DNA of 64,000 nucleotides. It comes from Marinomonas profundi (GTDB taxonomy: Bacteria; Pseudomonadota; Gammaproteobacteria; Pseudomonadales; Marinomonadaceae). A model generated the notes under the pieces. The model saw nothing but the letters and a program-made list of their open reading frames with translations, was not told the DNA's origin and did no database searches. Shown here piece by piece: positions 1 to 8,915 of this stretch (the stretch's first letter is position 1; every line of letters begins with the position of its first letter). The DNA is taken from assembly GCF_020694005.1 (NCBI RefSeq), contig NZ_CP073013.1, positions 2,800,578 to 2,864,577 of the forward strand. The letters run 5' to 3'. The translations under genes were made by a program, and so were the position numbers.

Positions 1-110
1 TCTTTGTTATTGGCTTGGTGATTTGGGTCTTGCGTTCTTACAAAAAAGAACAAGTTGAAGCGCCCGAATTTAAAATTGCGGCAAATTCTCGTTCTCAGGA
101 GGCACTATAA
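1..110 (+). CDS. nqrD: Na+-NQR subunit D, C-terminal end (partial)
   Basis: Only the last 35 codons are present, read from base 3 to the TAA at 108-110. The visible peptide ends a membrane helix (FVIGLVIWVLRSYKKEQ) and a short cytoplasmic tail, as in NqrD, an integral membrane subunit of the sodium-pumping NADH:ubiquinone oxidoreductase. The identification rests mainly on position: the ATG of nqrE follows the stop directly, as in nqrABCDEF operons. The coding sequence carries the AGGAGG ribosome-binding site of nqrE at about 97-102, which implies coupled translation. Confidence 0.85.
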   Translation, partial: FVIGLVIWVLRSYKKEQVEAPEFKIAANSRSQEAL

Positions 111-719
111 ATGGAACATTTAATCAGTCTGTTTATTAAAGCCGTTTTTGTTGAAAACATGGCGTTGGCTTTCTTCCTTGGCATGTGTACTTTTTTGGCT
201 TTGTCCAAAAAAGTCGAAACGGCCATAGGTTTGGGGATTGCCGTTGTTGTTATCTTGGCCATTACGGTTCCGCTTAATAACTTGTTGTATCAAAACCTTT
301 TGGCAGACGGCGCGCTTGAATGGGCCGGCTTACCGGGCGTAGATTTAAGCTTTCTAGGTCTATTGAGCTACATCGGTGTTATCGCTGCTGTGGTTCAGAT
401 ATTGGAAATGACGTTAGATAAATATATGCCTGCTTTATACAACGCACTAGGCGTATTCCTACCGTTGATCACAGTGAACTGTGCCATCATGGGGGCTTCT
501 TTGTTCATGGTGGAACGAGATTACAACTTTAGTGAAAGTCTTGTTTACGGTGTAGGTGCTGGTGTTGGTTGGGCGCTTGCTATCGCTGCGCTCGCTGGTA
601 TTCGTGAAAAACTTAAATATTCAGATGTTCCGGTAGGATTGCGTGGTCTTGGTATCACTTTTATCACTGTTGGGTTGATGAGTTTAGGTTTTATGTCATT
701 TTCGGGTGTGCAGCTTTAA
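111..719 (+). CDS. nqrE: Na+-NQR subunit E
   Basis: Integral membrane subunit (202 aa, six predicted helices) of the Na+-translocating NADH:quinone reductase, which couples NADH oxidation to sodium export. The N-terminus ([20 protein letters not shown]) and the [11 protein letters not shown] segment match NqrE. Cys26 and Cys124 are the pair that, with the equivalent pair in NqrD, hold an iron centre inside the membrane in the characterised enzyme. The start is fixed by an AGGAGG motif 9-14 bases upstream. It lies in an operon between nqrD and nqrF. Confidence 0.97.
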   Translation: MEHLISLFIKAVFVENMALAFFLGMCTFLALSKKVETAIGLGIAVVVILAITVPLNNLLYQNLLADGALEWAGLPGVDLSFLGLLSYIGVIAAVVQILEMTLDKYMPALYNALGVFLPLITVNCAIMGASLFMVERDYNFSESLVYGVGAGVGWALAIAALAGIREKLKYSDVPVGLRGLGITFITVGLMSLGFMSFSGVQL

Positions 720-761
720 TAAGCCGCACATTGAGGCAACCAAGAATAAGGTTTAACTAAC

Positions 762-1988
762 ATGGTCAACTTAGAAATTATTCTAGGTGTGGTGATGTTC
801 ACAGCTATCGTGCTGGTGCTAGTGGCAATTATCCTTGCTGCTCGTGCGCGCTTGGTAAGTACTGGTGACGTGACAATCCGCATCAATGGTGAAAAAGAAG
901 TGACGGCGCCTGCAGGCGGTAAGTTACTTCAAACTTTGGCAAACAGTGGTGTTTTTCTATCCTCCGCGTGTGGTGGTGGTGGTACTTGTGCCCAGTGTAA
1001 ATGTAAGGTGATGAGTGGTGGTGGCTCTATGTTATCCACGGAGCAATCTCATTTTACTCGCCGCGACGAGAAAGAAGGCTATCGCTTATCCTGTCAAGTT
1101 TCGGTGAAACAAGACATGGATGTAGAGGTGCCAGAAGAGGTTTTCGGTGTTAAAGCGTGGGAATGTACGGTTGAGTCTAACCCTAACCTCGCTACCTTCA
1201 TCAAAGAATTGACGTTGAAATTGCCTGAAGGCGAAAGCGTCAACTTCCGTGCGGGTGGTTATGTGCAGTTAGAAGCGCCAGCGCATACTGTGCATTACAA
1301 AGACTTTGATATCGAAGAAGAATATCGTGGTGATTGGGATAAATTTAACCTTTGGAAGTTTGTTTCTAAGGTAGATGAAACCGTTATCCGTGCTTATTCG
1401 ATGGCCAACTACCCTGAAGAAAGAGGCGTTGTTAAGTTTAATATTCGTATTGCTTCTCCGCCTCCAGGCAAAGATGACTTGCCGCCAGGTCAAATGTCTT
1501 CTTATGTGTTCAGCCTTAAGCCAGGCGATAAGATCAAAGTGTACGGTCCTTTTGGTGAGTTTTTTGCTAAAGATACCGATGCTGAGATGGTGTTTGTTGG
1601 TGGTGGTGCTGGTATGGCGCCAATGCGTTCGCATATCTTTGATCAGCTTAAACGTCTTAATTCTAAGCGTAAGATTTCCTTCTGGTACGGTGCTCGTAGC
1701 GTACGTGAAGCCTTCTACGTGGAAGAATACGATAAGCTTCAGGAAGAGAATGAAAACTTCAAATGGCATTTGGCGCTTTCTGATCCTCAGCCCGAAGATA
1801 ACTGGGAAGGTAAGACTGGCTTTATCCATAATGTTCTTTACGACAGCTATCTAAAAGATCACCCGGCGCCGGAAGATTGTGAGTTCTATATGTGTGGACC
1901 TCCAATGATGAACGCGTCTGTGATTAAGATGTTAGAAGATCTAGGTGTCGAAAAAGAAAACATCTTGTTAGATGATTTCGGTGGCTAG
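762..1988 (+). CDS. nqrF: Na+-NQR subunit F, NADH-oxidising flavoprotein
   Basis: Entry subunit of Na+-NQR (408 aa): takes a hydride from NADH onto FAD and passes electrons to a [2Fe-2S] cluster. Visible in order: an N-terminal membrane anchor (about 5-28), a ferredoxin domain with cluster ligands Cys70, Cys76, Cys79 and Cys111, an FAD-binding motif RAYSMANYP, an NAD-binding glycine motif GGGAGMAPM, and the C-terminal YMCGPPMM segment. It is full length. It closes the nqr operon and is followed at once by a strong palindromic terminator, with the maturation genes apbE and nqrM downstream. Confidence 0.98.
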   Translation: MVNLEIILGVVMFTAIVLVLVAIILAARARLVSTGDVTIRINGEKEVTAPAGGKLLQTLANSGVFLSSACGGGGTCAQCKCKVMSGGGSMLSTEQSHFTRRDEKEGYRLSCQVSVKQDMDVEVPEEVFGVKAWECTVESNPNLATFIKELTLKLPEGESVNFRAGGYVQLEAPAHTVHYKDFDIEEEYRGDWDKFNLWKFVSKVDETVIRAYSMANYPEERGVVKFNIRIASPPPGKDDLPPGQMSSYVFSLKPGDKIKVYGPFGEFFAKDTDAEMVFVGGGAGMAPMRSHIFDQLKRLNSKRKISFWYGARSVREAFYVEEYDKLQEENENFKWHLALSDPQPEDNWEGKTGFIHNVLYDSYLKDHPAPEDCEFYMCGPPMMNASVIKMLEDLGVEKENILLDDFGG

Positions 1989-1996
1989 CACTTAAT

Positions 1997-2028
1997 AAAG
2001 ACCCACCAATTGGTGGGTCTTTGTTTTA
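1997..2028 (+). terminator. Intrinsic terminator after nqrF
   Basis: A perfect 26-base palindrome (AAAGACCCACCA paired with TGGTGGGTCTTT around a central AT) followed by GTTTTATT. It ends the nqr operon. It lies 23 bases upstream of the apbE ATG, so apbE probably depends on readthrough or on its own weak promoter. Confidence 0.85.
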
Positions 2029-2050
2029 TTGGCGATTAAAAAGACTTTTT

Positions 2051-3064
2051 ATGCGTAAAAAAATATTGTTCTCGGTTTGTCTGCTGATCATTGTTGCTGT
2101 TTTTTACCGACTTTCTGTGTTTACTCCAGAATTAGTGAGTTTCTCCGGCCCGACGATGGGCACTACCTATACAGTGAAATTTTACACGACTGAGGATGTG
2201 AAGCAGTCTCGGGATGTGAAGGACGACGTTGACGCGGCGTTGTTTAGAGTCAATAAGCTGATGTCAACATATGACCCTAATTCAGAACTGTCTGAATTTA
2301 ATAAATTAGCCGCAGGGCAATCGCTAACGATAAGCGAAGATATGGCGTATGTAATCGACAAGGCTTTGCTAATAAGCGATATGACAGATGGTCAATATGA
2401 TGTGACTGTCGGGCCTTTGGTCAATATTTGGGGGTTTGGCCCGGGACAGCGTGAAGATAAAGTGCCGACTCAGGCGGTGATTGAAGACGCAAAATCACGG
2501 GTTGGTTATCAACACTTAACACTCGATGGTCGCCTTTTAAGTAAAGAGAAAGAAATCTATGTGGATTTATCGTCCATTGCCAAAGGATATGGTGTGGATG
2601 CGGTGGCCAATGTGTTGAAAGAGAAAGGCATTGAGAGTTATTTGGTCGAGGTGGGCGGTGATATTGCATCTAAAGGGATGAAGCCTGATGATACGCCTTG
2701 GCGAATCGCAATAGAAAGCCCAGCGGGTGGACACAATATCGCGGAGCGAATTGTCTCTGTCACCGATATTGCGATGGCGACATCGGGTGATTATAGAAAC
2801 TATTTTGAAGCGGGCGGGGTGCGTTACTCTCATACGATCAGCCCGCTGACTGGAAGACCGATAACCCACCGTTTGGTATCGGTTACTATCATAGATCAAA
2901 CCGCTACTATGGCGGATGGGCTTGCTACGGCGATTACTGTACTTGGCCCCGAGCTAGGTTATGAATTCGCTCAGAAGAATGGTATCGCCGCGTATTTGCT
3001 GGTGAAAACCGATTTTGGTTTTGAAGAACGTCCGTCCGATGCGTTTAAAACCTATTTAAAGTAG
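2051..3064 (+). CDS. apbE: FAD:protein FMN transferase ApbE
   Basis: Periplasmic, membrane-anchored flavin transferase (337 aa) that attaches FMN covalently to threonine residues in target proteins; next to nqr genes its targets are NqrB and NqrC. An N-terminal hydrophobic segment (about 5-22) is followed by the family motifs SGPTMGTTYTV, VDLSSIAKGYGVD, YLVEVGGDI and a metal-binding ADGLATA near the C-terminus. I chose the ATG at 2051 over a TTG at 2021 because the TTG lies in the terminator arm. No typical lipobox cysteine is seen, so it looks like an uncleaved anchor rather than a lipoprotein. Confidence 0.95.
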   Translation: MRKKILFSVCLLIIVAVFYRLSVFTPELVSFSGPTMGTTYTVKFYTTEDVKQSRDVKDDVDAALFRVNKLMSTYDPNSELSEFNKLAAGQSLTISEDMAYVIDKALLISDMTDGQYDVTVGPLVNIWGFGPGQREDKVPTQAVIEDAKSRVGYQHLTLDGRLLSKEKEIYVDLSSIAKGYGVDAVANVLKEKGIESYLVEVGGDIASKGMKPDDTPWRIAIESPAGGHNIAERIVSVTDIAMATSGDYRNYFEAGGVRYSHTISPLTGRPITHRLVSVTIIDQTATMADGLATAITVLGPELGYEFAQKNGIAAYLLVKTDFGFEERPSDAFKTYLK

Positions 3065-3103
3065 GCGCCTTGTTATTGTATTTTTTTCCTTAGGAGGAAA
3101 GTT

Positions 3104-3337
3104 ATGTTGACGATTGTTTTGGCATTTATCCTGATGCTGTTGTTGGTTGCGGCAATGTCGGTTGGTGTATTGATGGGAAGAAAGCCGATTTCTGGTTCAT
3201 GCGGTGGTATGAGCTCTTTAGGTATGGAAGTGGCGTGCGATATTTGTGGTGGCGATAAAGGCAGATGTGAGAAAGAGACGAAGAAAAATGTCGCAGAAAC
3301 ACGCTCTGAAGACACGTTTTATGACGCAAGCAAATAA
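3104..3337 (+). CDS. nqrM: Na+-NQR maturation protein NqrM
   Basis: Small (77 aa) membrane protein needed to mature Na+-NQR, thought to deliver iron to the NqrD/NqrE centre. It has one N-terminal transmembrane helix (about 2-23) and then the family's cysteine pattern (GSCGG ... ACDICGGD ... GRCEKE). A strong AGGAGGA site at 3093-3099 sets the start. It sits between apbE and sthA. Confidence 0.93.
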   Translation: MLTIVLAFILMLLLVAAMSVGVLMGRKPISGSCGGMSSLGMEVACDICGGDKGRCEKETKKNVAETRSEDTFYDASK

Positions 3338-3358
3338 TTGAACAGCAAAGAGGCTATT

Positions 3359-4753
3359 ATGACAACAAGACATTATGATGTCGTGGTTCTGGGAACAGGC
3401 CCTGCCGGAGAAGGCGCGGCGATGAGCGCGGCGAAAGCAGGCAAAAAAGTAGCCGTTGTTGAGGCTAGCTCGCAAGTCGGTGGTAGTTGTACGCATTTAG
3501 GCACTATTCCATCAAAAGCATTACGTCATGCTGTTAAAGAAATCATTGCTTTTAATACCAACCCTATGTTCCGGGACATTGGTGAGCCTCGTTGGTTTTC
3601 TTTTCCAAAAGTACTAGACCGCGCCAATAAGGTTATCGACCAACAGGTAATGGGGCGAACGGAATATTATGCGCGTAATAAAATTGATATTTACTTTGGT
3701 AAAGGTAAGTTCAAGGATGTGAACACCATTGAAGTGAATACTTATGAGAAAGGTCCCGAGTTGTTGGTGGCGAAAAAAGTCGTCATAGCGACCGGTTCTC
3801 GTCCTTATCGTCCCGCCGATATCGATTTTTCTCATCCGCGAATTTATTGCTCCGACACCATTTTGAGTCTAAGCCATACTCCACGCTCTTTGATTATTTA
3901 TGGCGCGGGTGTGATTGGTTGTGAATACGCGTCTATTTTCTGTGGCCTAGGAGTTCGGGTTGAGCTGATTAATCCAGCGAAAAAATTATTGAGCTTTTTG
4001 GACGACGAAATAACCGATGCCTTGAGTTATCATTTGCGTGATGGTGGTGTGCTTATTCGCCATAACGAAACTTATGACTCGGTTGAAACGACAGAGCGTG
4101 GTGTGGTGATGCACATGGCGTCTGGCAAAAAGATACGCGCTGACGCTTTGTTGTTCTGTAATGGCCGTTCCGGTAATACCGATAGTTTGGCTTTGCAAGC
4201 GATTGGCTTAGAAGCCAATGCTCGAGGTCAGTTAGCGGTGAATGATACCTACCAAACTCAGGTTGAAACTGTCTATGCTGCAGGTGATGTTATTGGTTGG
4301 CCGAGTTTGGCGAGTGCGGCCTATGATCAAGGTCGTGCTGCCGCGGCGAACATGTTTGGCTTGGCGGGTGGTGAGTTTATCAGTGAGGTGCCAACAGGCA
4401 TTTATACCATTCCTGAAATAAGCTCCGTTGGCAAAACAGAAGCTGAATTAACGGCTGAAAAAGTGCCTTATGAAGTTGGGCGGGCTTTCTTTAAAAATAC
4501 GGCGCGAGCTCAAATTACAGGCGAAGCGGTGGGGATGTTGAAAATCCTATTTCATCGTGAGTCATTGGAATTACTAGGCATTCACTGTTTTGGTGACCAA
4601 GCGTCGGAGATTGTGCACATTGGTCAAGCCATTATGAAGCAGCCAGGTGAGCAAAATACACTCAAGTATTTTCTCAATACGACGTTCAACTACCCGACTA
4701 TGGCGGAAGCGTATCGAGTGGCGGCGCTGAATGGATTTAACCGAGTTTTCTGA
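3359..4753 (+). CDS. sthA: Soluble pyridine nucleotide transhydrogenase
   Basis: Cytoplasmic flavoprotein (464 aa) that moves reducing equivalents between NADPH and NAD+. It has the pyridine nucleotide-disulfide reductase layout: N-terminal FAD motif GTGPAGEG, a second nucleotide-binding motif [11 protein letters not shown], an FAD contact [12 protein letters not shown] and a C-terminal dimerisation domain. In the redox-active position it reads [13 protein letters not shown], with Thr where true disulfide reductases have the second Cys, which is diagnostic of SthA. ATG 3359 is chosen (AAAGAGG upstream) over a TTG abutting the nqrM stop. Confidence 0.97.
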   Translation: MTTRHYDVVVLGTGPAGEGAAMSAAKAGKKVAVVEASSQVGGSCTHLGTIPSKALRHAVKEIIAFNTNPMFRDIGEPRWFSFPKVLDRANKVIDQQVMGRTEYYARNKIDIYFGKGKFKDVNTIEVNTYEKGPELLVAKKVVIATGSRPYRPADIDFSHPRIYCSDTILSLSHTPRSLIIYGAGVIGCEYASIFCGLGVRVELINPAKKLLSFLDDEITDALSYHLRDGGVLIRHNETYDSVETTERGVVMHMASGKKIRADALLFCNGRSGNTDSLALQAIGLEANARGQLAVNDTYQTQVETVYAAGDVIGWPSLASAAYDQGRAAAANMFGLAGGEFISEVPTGIYTIPEISSVGKTEAELTAEKVPYEVGRAFFKNTARAQITGEAVGMLKILFHRESLELLGIHCFGDQASEIVHIGQAIMKQPGEQNTLKYFLNTTFNYPTMAEAYRVAALNGFNRVF

Positions 4754-4767
4754 TTGTTATTGGCTAT

Positions 4768-4801
4768 AAAAAATGCCCGCTTTAAAGCGGGCATTTTTTT
4801 T
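4768..4801. terminator. Bidirectional terminator between sthA and hpt
   Basis: A perfect palindrome AAAAAATGCCCGCTTT / AAAGCGGGCATTTTTT with A-tract on one side and T-tract on the other. It can terminate sthA on the plus strand and the convergent hpt on the minus strand. Confidence 0.92.
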
Positions 4802-4824
4802 GTTCTCAGTTTCTGTTTTTTTAA

Positions 4825-5373
4825 TTAGCTGCCTTTGATGGCGTAAATGCCTTTTAGATTTCTAAAAAAGCCTTTGTAGTCCATGCCATAACCAAATAGA
4901 AAGCGATCTACAACGTCTGTACCAACATAGTCTGGCACCATATTGGTTTTACGGTCGTGTAATTTATTGATGACGGTTGCGGTATAAACACTGCTCGCCG
5001 TTTGTGTTTCAAGCCAATTGACGATTGCTTCAAGGGTGTGTCCTTGGTCAAAAATGTCATCAATCACTAGGATGTGTCTGTCTTTTAGGCTGGTTTGTGG
5101 GTAGCTAAGCCAGTTAAGGGAGGCGCCCTCTGTTTCCATTCCGTAGCGTGTGGCGTGTATATAATCAAGCTCTAACGGAAAATCTAGGCGCTCTATTAAG
5201 GCCGCTGTTGGTACTAGGCCGCCGTTCATGACGCATAAAACGAGTGGCAGTTTGTCCGCAAGGTCGGCTGATATTTGTGCGGCCATTTTATCGAGGGCTT
5301 CATTGAGTTTTGCTTCGTCGACTAAGCAATCTGCTTCACTTAGGATTTTGTTTAGTTCGTTGATAGTTGTCAT
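4825..5373 (-). CDS. hpt: Hypoxanthine-guanine phosphoribosyltransferase
   Basis: Purine-salvage enzyme (182 aa) that joins hypoxanthine or guanine to PRPP, giving IMP or GMP in the cytoplasm. The type I phosphoribosyltransferase PRPP loop reads VLVIDDIFDQGHTLEAI; the flexible-loop and base-specificity segments (RYGMETEG, DVVDRFLFGYGMDYKGFFRN) are also visible. Length fits the family. The yihY-like gene lies 37 bases upstream on the same strand, so the two may be co-transcribed. Confidence 0.93.
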   Translation of the reverse strand: MTTINELNKILSEADCLVDEAKLNEALDKMAAQISADLADKLPLVLCVMNGGLVPTAALIERLDFPLELDYIHATRYGMETEGASLNWLSYPQTSLKDRHILVIDDIFDQGHTLEAIVNWLETQTASSVYTATVINKLHDRKTNMVPDYVGTDVVDRFLFGYGMDYKGFFRNLKGIYAIKGS

Positions 5374-5410
5374 GAGTTGCCCTGTTGTAGAAAATTGGCG
5401 GGATTTTACA

Positions 5411-6271
5411 TTAATCTTGACCAGATGCTAAGTTTTTATCTTGTGCGATATTTTTTATATTGTGCAATGTGGCGCATAAGCAAATAGACGCCAAGACAAT
5501 CAGCCATGAACTTTGTAGCCAGATGAGAAAAATAGGGATGGCGGCAAATGCGCCATAAACAACTTGATAGCCCGCAAAGAATTGTGCAAAAGAGCCAAAT
5601 AGCGTGTTTAAAATGTAAAGCCCTAGGCTGCCAGCCAAGGCGGATATTGATGCCCATTTTATCGAGACATCAGCGTTTGGTGTTAAAAAGTTTAGTGTTA
5701 GAAGCATTAGGAAATACAGTGTTATGGTGCCGAGTTCTAGTAGGTTGTTAAGCCAGTTGTTGGCTTCTGTATTCTGTAATTGCATGGAGATGAGTGTGCC
5801 GTAAAGGCTCAAAGAGGCGGCGAAAATAATAGGCCCTAACGTCAGTATGGCCCAGTAGGTTAATAATCGTTCTCTTAGTTTGCGTGGCTTTTTTATCTCC
5901 CAAATTGATTGTACGCTGTTTTCAAAGCTGTTTAATAACAGTAGGGCGGTTAAAAATAAAGCGATCAGCCCTGCAATGGGAAGGTTTTTGGTTTGCGCTG
6001 AAAACTGTATTAAGTAGGGTAAAATGATGTCGCTCGAACCGGGCGCCAGATGTTGCTCAAGAAGCTGAAATAACTGATTTTGCATGCTTTCTAGGGCTGG
6101 GGTAAAGCTGAGTATACCGGCGATAATGGTGATGATAGGAACCGCTGCAAGCAGACTGGATAAAGTGAGTTGTGCCGCTCTTTGGGAGAGGTTGCTGTTT
6201 TGGTAGCGTGCTATTGTCAGGTGTCCATAACGTTTGAGCGTGAGTAGTAGATAAAGAAGGCGTTCTGGCAT
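5411..6271 (-). CDS. YihY/BrkB family inner membrane protein
   Basis: Polytopic membrane protein (286 aa, about six helices) of the YihY/BrkB (UPF0761) family. Family signatures visible are the N-terminal SQRAAQLTLSSLLAAVPIIT-like segment, PIAGLIALFLTALLLLNSFE, and NTLFGSFAQFFAGYQVVYGA near the C-terminus. The biochemical role of the family is unsettled (the older RNase BN label was wrong; a transport role has been proposed). The gene is preceded by an unusual degenerate tandem repeat and followed by hpt. Confidence 0.9.
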   Translation of the reverse strand: MPERLLYLLLTLKRYGHLTIARYQNSNLSQRAAQLTLSSLLAAVPIITIIAGILSFTPALESMQNQLFQLLEQHLAPGSSDIILPYLIQFSAQTKNLPIAGLIALFLTALLLLNSFENSVQSIWEIKKPRKLRERLLTYWAILTLGPIIFAASLSLYGTLISMQLQNTEANNWLNNLLELGTITLYFLMLLTLNFLTPNADVSIKWASISALAGSLGLYILNTLFGSFAQFFAGYQVVYGAFAAIPIFLIWLQSSWLIVLASICLCATLHNIKNIAQDKNLASGQD

Positions 6272-6272
6272 G

Positions 6273-6366
6273 GTTATTTAGCTCTGTTAGAAAGATAGTT
6301 GTTTGGCTTTGTTAAAGGTGGTTATTTGGCGCTGTTTAAGGGCGTTTTTTGGCGCTGTTAAATGAA
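6273..6366. repeat. Degenerate 23-25-base tandem repeat upstream of yihY-like gene
   Basis: Four consecutive units begin at 6273, 6298, 6321 and 6344, each of the form GTTATTTGGCGCTGTTAAAG with substitutions. They start one base beyond the minus-strand start codon of the yihY-like gene and so occupy its leader or promoter. No open frame with a ribosome-binding site crosses them. Confidence 0.75.
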
Positions 6367-6579
6367 GCCTATACGATATCACAGCTTGAGATTGATTATA
6401 AAAAACTTCTTATTGGTGAACATTGCACAAACACAGTGCAACGTGACTCTTTTTGGCGCGGTTTGCTTGTTTTCACTAGGCGCTGCTTGTATTATTTATC
6501 GCGTTCCTTTTGTGATATTTGTTCTGCGGAGCAGTAGATCTAAGCTATTCTCGGTTCGTTAGTTACAAATAGTCATTTT
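6367..6579. other. Intergenic stretch without supported gene
   Basis: AT-rich sequence between the yihY-like leader repeat and the terminator at 6580. Overlapping short frames of 62 and 66 codons exist but have no ribosome-binding site and no family resemblance. The stretch ends in a good intrinsic terminator, so a small non-coding transcript is possible, but I see no promoter or conserved structure that proves one. Confidence 0.4.
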
Positions 6580-6604
6580 AGCCCAGTTTTACTGGGCTTT
6601 TTTA
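6580..6604 (+). terminator. Intrinsic terminator upstream of tRNA-Arg
   Basis: Stem AGCCCAGT / ACTGGGCT with a TTT loop, followed by TTTTTT. No plus-strand gene of the window ends just before it, so it either shields the tRNA transcript or ends an unrecognised small RNA. Confidence 0.75.
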
Positions 6605-6614
6605 TGTCTATTGG

Positions 6615-6642
6615 TTGACGATTGCTATTCCATCCCTATAAT
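6615..6642 (+). promoter_or_regulatory. Sigma-70 promoter of tRNA-Arg
   Basis: TTGACG (6615-6620), 16-base spacer, TATAAT (6637-6642), then a GC-rich discriminator AGCCCACC, 30 bases before the mature tRNA. A GC-rich discriminator is typical of stable-RNA promoters under stringent control. Confidence 0.8.
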
Positions 6643-6671
6643 AGCCCACCACATGAAATGTAATGAGCTTA

Positions 6672-6748
6672 GTTCCGTTAGCTCAGTTGGATAGAGCAAC
6701 CGCCTTCTAAGCGGTAGGTCACTGGTTCGAATCCAGTACGGAGCACCA
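6672..6748 (+). tRNA. tRNA-Arg (anticodon TCT)
   Basis: A 77-base cloverleaf: acceptor GTTCCGT pairs with ACGGAGC, D arm TAGCTCAGTTGGATAGAGC, anticodon arm ACCGC-CTTCTAA-GCGGT with TCT in positions 34-36 (reads AGA/AGG), T arm with GGTTCGAATCC, and an encoded CCA end. It has its own consensus promoter and lies upstream of tig. Confidence 0.97.
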
Positions 6749-6867
6749 TTTCAGCCCATTACGGTAATTGATTTTTTATTCAGGTTTTGTTGGCAATAAT
6801 TAAATATAGGTCATTGCTGATGATGATATTGCCAACAAATTAAAGCAAGTTCCCGAGAGGAAGTTTT

Positions 6868-8193
6868 ATGCAAGTTTCTGTAGAGACAACGTCTCCAATC
6901 GAGCGCGTTTTGACCATTAGTGTTCCAGCTGCTCGTGTTGACGAAAAAGTAAATTCTGAAGTGGCTAAAACAGCGAAGACAATTCGTATTGATGGTTTTC
7001 GTAAAGGTAAAGTGCCTGTTAGTGTGGTTAAGAAGCGCTACGGTCAGGGTATTCGTCTTGATGCTGTTGAGCAAATCATGCGTGACGCGTATGTTGAGGC
7101 GATTCAAAAAGAATCTATCCAGCCTGCTGGCATGCCTTCGATTGAGCCTAAAAACTTTGCTGAAGGCACGGATCTTGAGTTTGTTGTTAAAGTAGAAGTT
7201 TACCCAGAAGTTGTTTTGGCTGATAACGCCGCGATTAAGGTAGAGCGTGTCCTGTCTGAAGTAACAGACGCTGATGTGGATACCATGCTAGAAACATTGC
7301 GTAAGCAGAATGCTGAGTGGACGGCGGTTGAACGTGCGTCGGCTGATGGCGATCAAGTAACGATTGATTTTGTTGGTTACCTAGGCGATGAAGCCTTTGA
7401 AGGTGGCGCAGCAGAAGGTCATAAATTGGTGCTAGGTTCCAATACTATGATTCCAGGTTTTGAGTCTGGTATTCTAGGCGCTAAAGCAGGTGAAGAACGT
7501 ACTATTGCTGTGACTTTCCCTGAGGATTATCAGGCTGAGAATTTGAAAGGCAAAGAAGCGTCTTTCAAAATTAGTGTTTCAGAAGTAGCAGAACAAATTC
7601 TTCCTGAGCTAAACGATGCTTTTGTAGAGAAATTTGGTTTGGAAGAAGCGACTATTGGCGCTTTGCGTGCTGAAGTGCGCAAGAATATGGAACGTGAGCT
7701 TAATCAAGCGATTAAGTCTAAATTGAAAAATGCATTGTTTGAAGGTTTGTCCTCTATCAATGAAGTAGAAGTGCCTTCAGCGCTTATCGATCAAGAAGTG
7801 GATGCGTTGCGTAAGCAAGCGGCACAACAGTTTGGTGGTCAAGGTTTTGATGCCTCTCAATTACCGGCTGAGTTGTTCCAAGATGAAGCGAAAAAACGCG
7901 CTAAACTTGGTTTGTTGATTTCTGAAGTGATCAAGCAAGACGACCTGAAAGTAGATGACGATCGTGTTCGTGCTTTCTTGGAAGATATGGCTCAGGCTTA
8001 CCAAGAACCACAGCAAGTGATTGATTTTTACTTAAAGAACAAAGAACAATTGGCGCAAGTGCAATCTGCTGTACTTGAAGAGCAAGTTGTTGATAAACTG
8101 TTAGAATCTGCTCAAGTTACTGAAGTAACATTGGGATATGAAGACGCTATCAAGCCAAATGCCCAAGCTGAAGAGGCTGGGGAAGAAGCATAA
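6868..8193 (+). CDS. tig: Trigger factor
   Basis: Ribosome-bound chaperone and peptidyl-prolyl isomerase (441 aa) that meets nascent chains at the exit tunnel. The ribosome-docking loop reads GFRKGKVP at about residues 43-50; the central FKBP-type domain (VTIDFVGYLGDEAFEGG ... PGFESGILG) and the helical C-terminal chaperone domain follow. A GAGAGGAAG ribosome-binding site precedes the ATG. It heads the tig-clpP-clpX-lon quality-control cluster. Confidence 0.98.
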   Translation: MQVSVETTSPIERVLTISVPAARVDEKVNSEVAKTAKTIRIDGFRKGKVPVSVVKKRYGQGIRLDAVEQIMRDAYVEAIQKESIQPAGMPSIEPKNFAEGTDLEFVVKVEVYPEVVLADNAAIKVERVLSEVTDADVDTMLETLRKQNAEWTAVERASADGDQVTIDFVGYLGDEAFEGGAAEGHKLVLGSNTMIPGFESGILGAKAGEERTIAVTFPEDYQAENLKGKEASFKISVSEVAEQILPELNDAFVEKFGLEEATIGALRAEVRKNMERELNQAIKSKLKNALFEGLSSINEVEVPSALIDQEVDALRKQAAQQFGGQGFDASQLPAELFQDEAKKRAKLGLLISEVIKQDDLKVDDDRVRAFLEDMAQAYQEPQQVIDFYLKNKEQLAQVQSAVLEEQVVDKLLESAQVTEVTLGYEDAIKPNAQAEEAGEEA

Positions 8194-8215
8194 GACAAGT
8201 CTTATCTTTTTTAAT

Positions 8216-8249
8216 AAGGTCGACATAGCAATTGCTATGTCGACCTTTT
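8216..8249 (+). terminator. Palindromic terminator between tig and clpP
   Basis: A perfect 32-base palindrome, AAGGTCGACATAGCAA / TTGCTATGTCGACCTT, followed by TTG. It starts 23 bases after the tig stop and ends 20 bases before the clpP ATG, so it should lower readthrough from tig into clpP. Confidence 0.8.
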
Positions 8250-8267
8250 TGTTTTAAGGAATGCGAT

Positions 8268-8900
8268 ATGAATTTGATGAACCCAACTACCGGTCCTGTT
8301 GCTATTACTAGCAATGGCCTTGTTCCTATGGTGATTGAACAGACTGCTCGTGGAGAAAGGTCATTTGATATTTACTCGCGCTTACTTAAGGAGCGAGTGA
8401 TTTTTTTGGTTGGTCAAGTTGAAGACCACATGGCCAATTTGGTTGTTGCTCAGTTGTTGTTTTTAGAATCAGAAAATCCAGATAAAGACATTCATTTGTA
8501 TATAAACTCTCCTGGTGGCTCGGTGACGGCGGGTATGTCTATTTATGATACCATGCAGTTTATTAAGCCAGATGTGAGTACCATGTGTATTGGTCAGGCC
8601 GCTAGTATGGGAGCTTTGTTGTTGACCGCTGGTGCGACAGGCAAACGTTATTGCTTACCTAATTCTCGAGTGATGATTCATCAGCCATTAGGTGGTTATC
8701 AGGGGCAAGCGTCTGATATTGAAATACATACTCGTGAGATTTTGAGCATTAAGCATAAATTAAATGAAATTATCTCTTTTCATACTGGCAAGCCAATTGA
8801 GCAAGTTGCTATTGATACGGATCGTGACAACTTCATGAATCCGCAGACAGCAAAAGATTATGGCTTAATTGACGAAATTTTGCAGAAACGAAAAGTTTAA
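8268..8900 (+). CDS. clpP: ATP-dependent Clp protease proteolytic subunit
   Basis: Serine peptidase (210 aa) forming the double-ring proteolytic chamber that works with ClpX and ClpA. Catalytic Ser113 (GQAASMGA) and His138 (MIHQPLGG) are in place, with the family's [11 protein letters not shown] motif and a downstream Asp. ATG 8268 has TAAGGA 8 bases upstream; a longer frame back to 8232 is rejected because it starts inside the terminator hairpin. clpX follows after 15 bases. Confidence 0.98.
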   Translation: MNLMNPTTGPVAITSNGLVPMVIEQTARGERSFDIYSRLLKERVIFLVGQVEDHMANLVVAQLLFLESENPDKDIHLYINSPGGSVTAGMSIYDTMQFIKPDVSTMCIGQAASMGALLLTAGATGKRYCLPNSRVMIHQPLGGYQGQASDIEIHTREILSIKHKLNEIISFHTGKPIEQVAIDTDRDNFMNPQTAKDYGLIDEILQKRKV

Positions 8901-8915
8901 TAAAGGGTGGAATAA

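Noticed and set aside
2021-2050. TTG start for apbE
   Set aside because: It lies in the terminator arm of nqrF and lacks a ribosome-binding site; ATG 2051 gives a normal membrane anchor.
6349-6562. Two overlapping plus-strand frames of 62 and 66 codons upstream of the tRNA-Arg terminator
   Set aside because: No ribosome-binding site, composition unlike neighbouring genes, and no family pattern; the region overlaps a tandem repeat.
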